Origin: Oceanobacillus jordanicus
Lineage (GTDB): Bacteria; Bacillota; Bacilli; Bacillales; Amphibacillaceae
DNA: 64,000 nt
Assembly: GCF_022095695.1 (NCBI RefSeq)
Contig: NZ_JAIFZM010000003.1
Location: 1 to 64,000 of the forward strand
Reading direction: 5' to 3'
In this document: positions 52,841 through 60,548 of the stretch, piece after piece
Layout: the number at the start of each line of letters is the position of its first letter
Numbering within the stretch: the stretch's first letter is position 1
Translations under genes and position numbers: made by a program
Notes under the pieces: model-generated
Seen by the model: the letters and a program-made list of their open reading frames with translations, nothing else
What the model was told of the DNA's origin: nothing
Database searches by the model: none

Positions 52841-52903
52841 CGATAACCTTTATTAAAAGAATAATTTAGAAATAAATAGATTATCCTCTTTGTACGTTGA
52901 AGA

Positions 52904-53365
52904 TTATATTTGCTTATATACAACTTCCCGATACTTAACAAAGCCCTGCTTCTCATAAAAATCCTTTGCAGTTTTGTTATCCAACCAGTAGTCTAACTCG
53001 ACTCTATCTATACCTTGTTCTCTTGCTAATTTATATATGTAGTTCATTAAGTTGGTGCCATACCCCTTTTTTCGTTGTGTGGAGAGTATACTGATTTGGT
53101 GTACATAAACAACTTTATAACTTTTTTTAAAGGCACTTTCCGGATATTCTTTCATTTCTATCCAAGCATAACCAACTGCTTGTTGATTATCTTCTACTAG
53201 CAAGAAAACAAATTGCTTCTTTTCTATTAGTTTCTTAAATTCTTCTTTTATTGCTTTATAGTTATATTCCTTAAAGTAACTCGGATAGAGTGAATAATGT
53301 AAATCATGGACGGGCTTGTTTAATTTGGCAACTAAGTTAGAATCCTTCGTTTGAGTTATTTCCAT
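52904..53365 (-). CDS. GNAT N-acetyltransferase
   Basis: A 153-residue acetyltransferase. Core motifs are FLLVEDNQQAVGYAWIEMKE, the acetyl-CoA loop ILSTQRKKGYGTNLMNYIYK near residue 94-113 and VELDYWLDNKTAKDFYEKQGF. Its ATG overlaps the end of the upstream kinase gene by 10 bp, so the two are translationally coupled. Substrate unknown. Confidence 0.87.
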   Translation of the reverse strand: MEITQTKDSNLVAKLNKPVHDLHYSLYPSYFKEYNYKAIKEEFKKLIEKKQFVFLLVEDNQQAVGYAWIEMKEYPESAFKKSYKVVYVHQISILSTQRKKGYGTNLMNYIYKLAREQGIDRVELDYWLDNKTAKDFYEKQGFVKYREVVYKQI

Positions 53366-54330
53366 ATAAGCCCTCCGTTAGAATTTGTTTTATTACTTAG
53401 AAGGGACTGTTTTCGTTCAATTCTCATCCTAAAATGATTCATTATTCTTATCTTATCTTCAGTTAGGTTTTCTAAATCCCAGTACATATGCATTAAGCTG
53501 TACTCAAACACTTCTTTTAATTTAATAAATAGGGGAAGATGTTCTAACATTCCTTGAGCTAACTCATTTTCTTCATGATAGCCATCTAATATTGCCTTTG
53601 TTATATTCTCTTCATAGTCAACTATGTTACCTCCACCGATAAACGAATACTCTAAGGCACTATATATTGGAACTGCTAAGTCATATAGATAGAAATGTTT
53701 TTCGCAATCTTGAAAGTCGATCATAGTCATTTTCAATCCATCATCAACCAGTATGTTTTCAAGCCACAAGTCCCCATGTAGTAAACCAAAATTCGAATCA
53801 TTTTTTGGCAGCTCTTTTATAGTAGTTAAGACCTCTTCCGCAATCGCTCTGATCGAGTATTCTTCTTTAGGAATATATTTAAGAAAGGCGTACTCCTCAT
53901 TTTCATGCCAAACTTTAATATATTTTGGTGAATATATTTCTTCAAATTGTTTCGAAAGACGATGTAATTTCCCTATTTGCCGACCTAATTCTTTTAAAAC
54001 TTTCGCATTCCATTGTTTCCTTGGTAAATGTATTCCTGGAGCTGCTTTATAAAGGGCGACTAATACTTCCTTGTTTTGAAGTGTTACTTTTTCTACGAAC
54101 TTATTATTTGAAGAAAGTATCCCAGGAGAAACCCCTAATCCTTCTTTAAACAGGAAGTTTGTATAATTAATTTCCTCTAACTGTTCCTCATAACTTTTAT
54201 AATTGGTTACCCTTGCGAAGTAATCCCCATCATCTGTAGTACACCTAAACATTTCGTTTGTTACTGATTTAATATTCTTGAAATTTTCCTGATACGTTTC
54301 ATTGAGAAAACGAAGTATCTTTTGCTCCAT
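53356..54330 (-). CDS. APH-family phosphotransferase
   Basis: A 324-residue kinase of the aminoglycoside-phosphotransferase/choline-kinase fold. The catalytic loop LLHGDLWLENILVDD near residue 185-199 and the metal-binding IDFQDCEKHFYLYDLAVPIY near 207-226 are intact. Such enzymes phosphorylate antibiotics, sugars, choline or homoserine. Coupling to a GNAT gene is reminiscent of antibiotic-modifying pairs, but no substrate evidence exists. Confidence 0.85.
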   Translation of the reverse strand: MEQKILRFLNETYQENFKNIKSVTNEMFRCTTDDGDYFARVTNYKSYEEQLEEINYTNFLFKEGLGVSPGILSSNNKFVEKVTLQNKEVLVALYKAAPGIHLPRKQWNAKVLKELGRQIGKLHRLSKQFEEIYSPKYIKVWHENEEYAFLKYIPKEEYSIRAIAEEVLTTIKELPKNDSNFGLLHGDLWLENILVDDGLKMTMIDFQDCEKHFYLYDLAVPIYSALEYSFIGGGNIVDYEENITKAILDGYHEENELAQGMLEHLPLFIKLKEVFEYSLMHMYWDLENLTEDKIRIMNHFRMRIERKQSLLSNKTNSNGGLIWK

Positions 54331-54403
54331 ATTCTTAGTTTCCTTTCTCTTACTAAACTTTTGCTCTGATAAAAATAAGTGCTCTTGCTTTAAAAGAGTT
54401 TAA

Positions 54404-54880
54404 CTATTGTCGTATTGTATTAAACTCTTGAGTAAACTTCCCGTCTTTCAAAAACTCCATAAAACTACCATTAGTAAATTCCTTAACCACTTTATGCCAA
54501 AATGCATGTGCAGACTTGTTATTTTCTATTTGAGTAATTTTCCAAAACCCGGGAAACATGTTGAATAGTTTTTTGGCAATTTCTTTCCCATAGCCTTTCC
54601 CACTATGTTTCGCCATTATAAAAAACTCTTTTATTGTATTCGGACTTGACACTTTTGAACCTTCTATCAGTACGAACCCTATCAGCTCATCCTCTAACTT
54701 TACAAAAAAAGCATGAAAATTATCATTATCCCAGTATTTTTTTAAGTTAAACGGATCGTATTGCCCATTTTCCCCCAAACTAATAGTAGGAATGTATTTA
54801 CTAAATTCGTAAATATAAAACTGCATAATACTTTGTAGTACATCTTCTTCTACTGGTTGTACCTTTTGTAAGTTTAGCAA
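54404..54880 (-). CDS. GNAT-like acetyltransferase
   Basis: A 158-residue GNAT-fold protein. Seen: IMQFYIYEFSKYIPTISLGE near residue 18-37, FFVKLEDELIGFVLIEGSK, the pyrophosphate loop MAKHSGKGYGKEIAKKLF near 89-106 and ENNKSAHAFWHKVV. The start is TTG at 54880, eight bases after AAGGAGG. Substrate unknown. Confidence 0.82.
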   Translation of the reverse strand: MLNLQKVQPVEEDVLQSIMQFYIYEFSKYIPTISLGENGQYDPFNLKKYWDNDNFHAFFVKLEDELIGFVLIEGSKVSSPNTIKEFFIMAKHSGKGYGKEIAKKLFNMFPGFWKITQIENNKSAHAFWHKVVKEFTNGSFMEFLKDGKFTQEFNTIRQ

Positions 54881-54961
54881 TCTGGCAACCTCCTTCTACA
54901 TGTTAATTTCTTTGCTGATCACAAAATAAAAGCGTCATTATTTATGGTATAGTTTAACACA

Positions 54962-55007
54962 AAAAATAAACTGTGTAGGAAGAGTTTTCCACCCTTCCTA
55001 ACACAGT
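54962..55007 (-). terminator. Terminator of the sigma/anti-sigma operon
   Basis: Minus-strand stem ACTGTGTTAGGAAG/CTTCCTACACAGT followed by TTATTTTTT. Confidence 0.8.
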
Positions 55008-55018
55008 CTATATCTTCC

Positions 55019-55870
55019 CTATTCACCCAAATGCTGCTTTAACTTTTGAGAAGTTTCCTCAAGGACACTGTTATTTATCTTTTTGTAGTATATTCCGTTA
55101 ATTATCTTCTCCTCTATCCCCTCTTCCATATCAATCACTTGAATGGATTCCAAATTATTATCAAATTGATTAAATATTTCAGTTGGGAAATTGGATTGAC
55201 TTCCGTTAATTAGGTCTTTAAATTGTGAGATTGATAACTGTTCTTTAATTAGTTTTCCAACACGTTCCTCTTTCACAACTTCTTCTCTTTCCACACCCTC
55301 CCTAATCCCTAAAGTTTTCTTAATTTCTTCTGTTTGGATAACCGAATAATAATCAATAGTAAAATCGAATAGGTGCGATACAGTTGCCAAGACTGTTTCA
55401 GGTGATCGACTAAAAGCATAGGCATGCGTTAACTTATCTTTCTCTAGGCTATCTCCTTCTGCGTTAAGAATTTCAACATATGCATCACGAGGTATTGGAA
55501 CTAGATTCACACTCTTGTCGCTATTGTTGTACGTCATTAAAATGTTAAATTCACTTCTATGACTTGCTGGATTCTCCCCAATTAGTAAAGCAGAAAATGA
55601 CAAGTCATTTTGTTGGGATGCTTGTTGTTGATCTGCTCTTTCTTGACTATAGAGAGTTGGTATAAGTAAACCAATTGCTAAAATTATTACCACTACACTC
55701 CCCAATATAGGACCTATACGGTTTATTCTCCTAGATTGGCTGGTGTTATTTTGTTTTTCACGCTCTTTTTTATGAATTTTGTTTAACGTTTTGACCCGGT
55801 CTTCTTTAGTAAAGGTAAGATCTTCATCATCCAAATAGGAAAATAGCTGCTTTTTATCTTTATCCTTCAT
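55019..55870 (-). CDS. Anti-sigma factor with LCP-like extracellular domain
   Basis: 283 residues. The N-terminal 50 are charged and cytoplasmic (a likely sigma-binding segment), one membrane helix spans about 52-75 (IGPILGSVVVIILAIGLLIP), and an outer domain at about 88-185 resembles LytR-CpsA-Psr proteins: FSALLIGENP, VNLVPIPRDAYVEIL, KDKLTHAYAFSRSPETVLAT, FDFTIDYYSVIQ. The usual SDTI strand reads RSEFNILM, so the catalytic Asp is replaced and the enzyme may be inactive, acting as a wall-precursor sensor (inference). The ATG overlaps the sigma gene by 11 bp. Confidence 0.8.
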   Translation of the reverse strand: MKDKDKKQLFSYLDDEDLTFTKEDRVKTLNKIHKKEREKQNNTSQSRRINRIGPILGSVVVIILAIGLLIPTLYSQERADQQQASQQNDLSFSALLIGENPASHRSEFNILMTYNNSDKSVNLVPIPRDAYVEILNAEGDSLEKDKLTHAYAFSRSPETVLATVSHLFDFTIDYYSVIQTEEIKKTLGIREGVEREEVVKEERVGKLIKEQLSISQFKDLINGSQSNFPTEIFNQFDNNLESIQVIDMEEGIEEKIINGIYYKKINNSVLEETSQKLKQHLGE

Positions 55871-56384
55871 AGATAGTTGCCTCCTCCATTAAGTTTTTTA
55901 ATTTTTGTCTCCCTCTACTGAGCCTCGTTTTAATAGTATTGATTTTAAGGTCCGTTATTTTTGATATTTCACCAAGTGAAAAAGACTTATAATAAAATAG
56001 AAAGATAACTTCCCGATATTTAGGTGGCAAAGAAAAAATTAATTTCTTCATTTCTTCTTGCTCTGACTCTTTGATTACTTCATCTTCTGTGGAAGGTAAC
56101 AAGGAGGTAAAAGCACTTCCCACAAGACTTCTTGCATGTACCTTTCTATAATGCCAGCTTCTTAAATAGTCTTTGCACTGGTTAATCGTAATTCTATACA
56201 GCCACGTTTTCATTGCAGAATCTGAACGAAAATTATCTAGGTTTTCATAACACTTGATAAAGGTATTTTGCACCATGTCTTTGGCAGTTTCGTTCTCTTT
56301 CACATAGTTAAATGCCAATCGTACCAATTCACCCCCATGTTCTCTCATCACTTCTTCTAAAATCTCCTCTTTTGAACTTTCCAT
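55860..56384 (-). CDS. ECF RNA polymerase sigma factor
   Basis: A 174-residue extracytoplasmic-function sigma factor. Region 2 reads AKDMVQNTFIKCYENLDNFR and MKTWLYRITINQCKDYLRSW; region 4 reads LPPKYREVIFLFYYKSFSLG and ISKITDLKINTIKTRLSRGR. It is coupled to the LCP-like anti-sigma gene downstream, so it is probably held at the membrane until an envelope signal arrives. AAGAGGG precedes the ATG at 56384; a TTG at 56402 is less well placed. Confidence 0.92.
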   Translation of the reverse strand: MESSKEEILEEVMREHGGELVRLAFNYVKENETAKDMVQNTFIKCYENLDNFRSDSAMKTWLYRITINQCKDYLRSWHYRKVHARSLVGSAFTSLLPSTEDEVIKESEQEEMKKLIFSLPPKYREVIFLFYYKSFSLGEISKITDLKINTIKTRLSRGRQKLKNLMEEATIYEG

Positions 56385-56487
56385 AGCTGCCCTCTTTTCC
56401 AACCTCTTTCTATAATTTGGCCTTTAGACGAGAACCATTGAGCAATGGTTTCATATTTTGTATATAGATTTGATTTTTTTAGTTATA

Positions 56488-56528
56488 CAAAAAACTCCTT
56501 TCCACTGTAATTACTTGGAAAGGAATTT
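56488..56528 (-). terminator. Terminator downstream of the TetR gene
   Basis: Minus-strand stem of 12 bp (AATTCCTTTCCA/TGGAAAGGAGTT, one mismatch) followed by T4. Confidence 0.65.
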
Positions 56529-56623
56529 TAGTTCACCACATAAGTAAGTTTATTAATTAAAGATGCGTCATGGGTGTTAGGAATATAACAAGAACTCTTA
56601 TTACTAATTTATTGCTTTTTAAT

Positions 56624-57229
56624 TTAGTCATTTCCTACGTACTTAATGGTTTCCATATGTGTTCTTGCTAAGTTAATTACTTCATATATAAATTCTTCTT
56701 TTGTCTCTTGGAACCCTTGTTGGATCCAATTAATTAGAAGTCCATAAAAACCATAGGCTGTATAGCGTGTGAAATAATCCATGTTTACAGGAATATGATT
56801 GACTGTCTCAAAGGTGAATTTTTCCTGATAAATTTTTAAAATGGTCTGTGGGAATCTGGTATGTAATCCTGGTATCGTATCGTCAAATTTAATTAACTCA
56901 AAAAAATCCCTGTTTTCGTATATATAAGAAACAATGCTAAAAGACTCGGTATCAAGTTTCTTTGTCGATACCGTGCGACCCGTCACAAAAGGTTTGCCCA
57001 CTGATTCTTCTAGCCCATCAAGCATGGTATCCATTAAGTCAGCTGTTAGCTCAAACTTATCTTGATAATGGACATAAAAAGTACTTCGGTTATAAGATGC
57101 ATGATCCACGATGTCTTTTACGGACACTGCATGAAATCCTTTTTCTTTAATCAGTTCAATAAGGGACTGCTTAAGATGTTCCTTTGTTCGATTTTTCCGC
57201 TGAGATTTTATTTCAAGTTTTTCATCCAT
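56624..57229 (-). CDS. TetR family transcriptional regulator
   Basis: A 201-residue repressor. Helix-turn-helix at about 18-62 (LIKEKGFHAVSVKDIVDHAS, then YNRSTFYVHYQDKFE). The C-terminal half has the TetR_C-type GFYGLLINWIQQGF. It is divergent from an SDR gene, and the intergenic region has a good palindrome, so SDR control is likely. AGGAGG-type site GGAGG precedes the ATG. Confidence 0.88.
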   Translation of the reverse strand: MDEKLEIKSQRKNRTKEHLKQSLIELIKEKGFHAVSVKDIVDHASYNRSTFYVHYQDKFELTADLMDTMLDGLEESVGKPFVTGRTVSTKKLDTESFSIVSYIYENRDFFELIKFDDTIPGLHTRFPQTILKIYQEKFTFETVNHIPVNMDYFTRYTAYGFYGLLINWIQQGFQETKEEFIYEVINLARTHMETIKYVGND

Positions 57230-57249
57230 TTAAAAACCTCCAAAACAAA

Positions 57250-57270
57250 GACACTTTTATAAAAAATGTC
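57250..57270. promoter_or_regulatory. Candidate TetR operator in the TetR-SDR gap
   Basis: GACACTTTT (57250-57258), spacer ATA, AAAAATGTC (57262-57270): a 21-bp palindrome with one mismatch, 20 bp upstream of the TetR gene. Confidence 0.5.
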
Positions 57271-57390
57271 TATTAATTCAACACTTATCAAAAAAATAAT
57301 GATTGGTTAAGGAATAATAAGAGACTAGAATTAATTTGTAAACAATAAATTAATACGTTCTATAATTCTATTATACTGGAGGAATCTGTT

Positions 57391-58128
57391 ATGGGTAAAC
57401 TACAAGATAGAGTAGCAATAATTACTGGGGGTGCATCCGGGATAGGTGCATCAACAGCAAAATTATTTGTTTCAGAAGGTGCAAAGGTTGTACTTGTGGA
57501 TTTAAATGAAGAAAAAGGAAAAGCATTCCAGGAAGAATTACAAGCGCAGGGTTCAGAAGCTCTTTTTGTGAAAGCTAATATTACAAGTGAGGAAGAAGTA
57601 GCAAACGTTTTTAAAGAAACTACTAACAAGTTCGGTAAAGTAGACATCGTATTCAACAATGCGGGAATTGATCGTGTACACTCGTCTCATGATTTAGATT
57701 ACAGTGAATGGAGAAATACAGTAAACGTTGACTTGGACGGTGTATTTTTAGTAGCGCGTGAAGCAATCCGCGAAATGCTTGAAAGTGGTGGCGGTACCAT
57801 TGTAAATACTGCTTCTATGTATGGCTGGGTCGGTTCACCAGGAAGTGCAGCATACAACGCTGCAAAAGCTGGGGTTATTAATCTAACACGCTCTCTAGCT
57901 CTTGAGTATGCAGAGAAGAATATTCGTATTAATGCCTTGTGCCCAGGCTTTATTGACACACCTATCATTCCAGAAGAAAGCAAAAAAGAACTGTCTGCGA
58001 TCACACCGATGAAACGACTTGGAAAAGCAGAAGAAATGGCTAAAGCTGTGTTATTCTTGGCAAGTGATGATTCATCATATATGACAGGTAACAGCCTTAC
58101 TGTTGATGGTGGGTATACAGCACAATAA
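57391..58128 (+). CDS. SDR family NAD(P)-dependent oxidoreductase
   Basis: A 245-residue classical short-chain dehydrogenase. Cofactor loop ITGGASGIGASTAK near residue 10-23, VDLNEEKG (an Asp that favours NAD), NNAGID near 87, catalytic Ser in NTASMYGW, catalytic YNAAKAG near 152-158 and PGFIDTP. Similar enzymes reduce ketones, sugars or 3-oxoacyl groups. Probably repressed by the divergent TetR regulator. Confidence 0.92.
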   Translation: MGKLQDRVAIITGGASGIGASTAKLFVSEGAKVVLVDLNEEKGKAFQEELQAQGSEALFVKANITSEEEVANVFKETTNKFGKVDIVFNNAGIDRVHSSHDLDYSEWRNTVNVDLDGVFLVAREAIREMLESGGGTIVNTASMYGWVGSPGSAAYNAAKAGVINLTRSLALEYAEKNIRINALCPGFIDTPIIPEESKKELSAITPMKRLGKAEEMAKAVLFLASDDSSYMTGNSLTVDGGYTAQ

Positions 58129-58161
58129 GTAGGTCCTTATCCTAATAAATTGAAGTTGATA

Positions 58162-58191
58162 ATCAGTGGGGCTCTCTCCGCTGATTTTTTT
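58162..58191 (+). terminator. Terminator after the SDR gene
   Basis: Stem ATCAGTGG/CCGCTGAT followed by T7. The rest of the gap to 58543 has no supported gene; an open frame at 58150-58344 lacks a ribosome site. Confidence 0.8.
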
Positions 58192-58543
58192 GTACCAATT
58201 AGGCGCATATTTACCCAGTATTTAATAAATAGAACACAAGCTAATAATACAAAAGGTAGTCAGGTTGCGTTTATTGGTAGTCTTGCTCTTGAGGATAACA
58301 ATCGAAACCCTATTGATATCTCGGACGATAATCTTCTATTTTGACCAGCGACTATAGTAAACTAACTCTGCTCAGCAAAAGAGTGGAGTTTTTAATTAAT
58401 AGAAATGGTTGACCATGTATGCATGGTTTTAAAACATAACACTTTTACGAAATCTTCACTCCAAATTTACAATAATTTAAAACTACAGAAAAATTTACAT
58501 GATAAGATTAAGATTATACTGAACTTATTAGGGAGGAAGAAAA

Positions 58544-59059
58544 ATGAAAAAATTATCAGCAGTATTTATAGCAGTATTTATGGTTCTTACTTCATTTAGT
58601 ACAGTTTCAGCAGATACTAGCTATGAAGTAAAACATGGGGAGAATGAACAAAAATCAACAACCGAGAATATCGGAGTTTCAACCGAAGAACCAGTAAGTG
58701 AAGATCCCGAAGCCGGCGGTTTTTCGACATTTGGACTATATGAACCTGGTTCTTCTCACAATGTAGTGAGAAGCGGTAGAATGACTTTTGCTGGTAAGGC
58801 AGATGTTTCATATTTATATACCAATAAAAATTTTACTGGATCTAGTTCTTATAAGTTACAGATTAAAAACTTTCATGGTTCCAACCAATTGAAAGTTGAC
58901 CTTTATAAAAAAGGAACTTTATGGAGTAGTAAAGTAATAACGTATTATGTTAATGCAGGATCAACGAGATACGCTTATCCTAGTGGCTTAGATCATGAAG
59001 AAGACTACTTTTTAAGATTCGATTCCCCTAGTAATTTTGAAGGTTATGTGCAAAGATAA
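58544..59059 (+). CDS. Secreted protein of unknown function
   Basis: 171 residues with a clear signal peptide (MKKLSAVFIAVFMVLTSFST, cleavage near VSA-D). A low-complexity acidic stretch follows, then a beta-rich domain (about 70-171) with aromatic repeats (SYKLQIKNFHGSNQLKVDLY). AGGGAGG precedes the ATG and a terminator follows, so it is an expressed single gene. Family not recognised. Confidence 0.78.
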   Translation: MKKLSAVFIAVFMVLTSFSTVSADTSYEVKHGENEQKSTTENIGVSTEEPVSEDPEAGGFSTFGLYEPGSSHNVVRSGRMTFAGKADVSYLYTNKNFTGSSSYKLQIKNFHGSNQLKVDLYKKGTLWSSKVITYYVNAGSTRYAYPSGLDHEEDYFLRFDSPSNFEGYVQR

Positions 59060-59102
59060 TAAACCACCCTTTATCTCTGAACAAGGTTAATAATATGATA
59101 AA

Positions 59103-59132
59103 AAAACGCCATCTTATATTGGCGTTTTATTT
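59103..59132 (+). terminator. Terminator after the secreted-protein gene
   Basis: Stem AAAACGCC/GGCGTTTT with a 10-nt loop, then ATTTTA. Confidence 0.75.
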
Positions 59133-59164
59133 TATCATTCTATAAGGTATAAAGGAGACTTATA

Positions 59165-59980
59165 ATGACCAATACCAAACTAAAAATTGTTGCACTTATT
59201 GCGATGCTTATCGACCATATCGGTTATTTTATCCCGGACACACCTGAATGGTTCCGATGGATAGGAAGAATTGCTGCTCCTGTTTTCATTTACTGTATAG
59301 TAATTGGTTACAAAAATACATCGAATAGGAAAAAATATTTTCTTCGATTATATGTTTTTACTGTTGGCATGGCTTTCCTCAACCTGGCAATAAATCAAAA
59401 ATTATACTCCCTTTTTAAACTAGGTTCTATTCCAAACCATGATTATTACATTATGAATAATTTCTTTGCTCCATTATTTTTCATCGTATTTCTTATTTTT
59501 TTAATAGAAAATAGAAGGATAGGGTCTATCTTTTTACTATTTTTGTGGCAATTCTTTTCTACTTTTGCATTTTATTTTATTGTTGAAGAATACAAACTGT
59601 TCGTTCCAGCGGACGTAAATCCAACTTATCAATTTCTGGGTTCATTATTTGGAAATGTTTTGTTTATGGAAGGAAGTATACTCTTTATTATATTAGGAGT
59701 AATTTTTTACTTATCAGACGGTGATAGAGTAAAGAGTGCAGTTGGTTACACTATGTTCTGTCTAATTATTCTTATTGTTATCCAAAAAGTAAAAGTTGTA
59801 AGGATAACAATTCTTTCTGTATTAATCCCATTTGGGGATTACCAATGGATGATGATTTTTGCATTACCACTACTATTACTATATAACGGTAAAAAGGGCA
59901 TGGGCCTAAAATACTTTTTTTATATTTTCTACCCCGTACATATTATTATACTTTACTTTATTGGACTATGGTTGAGGTAG
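59165..59980 (+). CDS. TraX family membrane protein
   Basis: A 271-residue protein with about eight membrane helices of the TraX family. It opens with LKIVALIAMLIDHIGYFIPD, then WFRWIGRIAAPVFIYCIVIG, and closes with KYFFYIFYPVHIIILYFIGLW. TraX in the F plasmid acetylates pilin; chromosomal homologs in Firmicutes are probably membrane acyltransferases of unknown substrate. AAAGGAG precedes the ATG. No other conjugation gene is present. Confidence 0.88.
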   Translation: MTNTKLKIVALIAMLIDHIGYFIPDTPEWFRWIGRIAAPVFIYCIVIGYKNTSNRKKYFLRLYVFTVGMAFLNLAINQKLYSLFKLGSIPNHDYYIMNNFFAPLFFIVFLIFLIENRRIGSIFLLFLWQFFSTFAFYFIVEEYKLFVPADVNPTYQFLGSLFGNVLFMEGSILFIILGVIFYLSDGDRVKSAVGYTMFCLIILIVIQKVKVVRITILSVLIPFGDYQWMMIFALPLLLLYNGKKGMGLKYFFYIFYPVHIIILYFIGLWLR

Positions 59981-59991
59981 AAAAAGGCAGG

Positions 59992-60032
59992 GTAAGTTAT
60001 GGAAGATTCTTTAATTCTCTTCCATAACTTAC
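59992..60032. repeat. Long perfect hairpin between traX and the GNAT gene
   Basis: GTAAGTTATGGAAGA (59992-60006) and TCTTCCATAACTTAC (60018-60032): a perfect 15-bp stem with an 11-nt loop between convergent genes. There is no T-run on either strand, so it is not a standard terminator; it may still stop transcription or protect 3' ends. Confidence 0.6.
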
Positions 60033-60058
60033 TTCCATTAATCCAAGCCTAAAATAAT

Positions 60059-60541
60059 TCATAATTTCTTTTCAAGCAATAGTACATCTTTCCATTCCCC
60101 ATGTAACTGTGCAATTTCCTCTCTCCTGCCAACTACACGAAAACCAAACTTTTGATGCAGAGCCAAGCTTGCAATGTTTTCAGGGAAAATCCCTGCTTGC
60201 ATTGTCCATACTCCCTCTTTTTGACAAATTTTTAGTAGAGATTCAATTAATGCAGAACCAATTCCTCTTCCTTGAAAGTCAGGATCTACGTATATACCTA
60301 ATTCAACCACACCCTTATATACTTGACGTGAAGAGTAAGGGGTTAGTGCTACCCATCCTGCCACATTAGCCTCTATTTCAGCAACTAGCCTACCGTACGT
60401 TAATTTACTCTTGTTCCATTCTTCCCAGTTAGGAACCTTGGTTTCAAAGGTGGCTATTCCACCTTCAATCCCCATTTTGTAAATGTCCCTTACACGTCCC
60501 CAATCGCTTCTATGCATCTCGCGCACTTGAATGGATGACAT
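60059..60541 (-). CDS. arsN1: GNAT acetyltransferase, ArsN1/phosphinothricin-acetyltransferase type
   Basis: A 160-residue acetyltransferase of the Bar/PAT-ArsN1 type: REMHRSDWGRVRDIYKMGIE, GIATFETKVPNWEEW, GWVALTPYSSRQVYKGVVEL, the acetyl-CoA loop GRGIGSALIESLL and FPENIASLALHQKFGFRVVG. ArsN1 proteins in ars operons acetylate the antibiotic arsinothricin; related ones act on phosphinothricin. It is the third gene of an arsR-led operon, starting seven bases after the flavoprotein stop, which supports the ArsN1 reading. A GTG at 60556 is an alternative start. Confidence 0.82.
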   Translation of the reverse strand: MSSIQVREMHRSDWGRVRDIYKMGIEGGIATFETKVPNWEEWNKSKLTYGRLVAEIEANVAGWVALTPYSSRQVYKGVVELGIYVDPDFQGRGIGSALIESLLKICQKEGVWTMQAGIFPENIASLALHQKFGFRVVGRREEIAQLHGEWKDVLLLEKKL

Positions 60542-60548
60542 AGCCTTA

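Noticed and set aside
58150-58344. Small plus-strand frame after the SDR gene
   Set aside because: It starts just before the SDR terminator, has no ribosome site and no recognisable sequence.
59165-59980. Conjugative element suggested by TraX
   Set aside because: No other transfer gene is present; chromosomal TraX-type proteins are common in Firmicutes.
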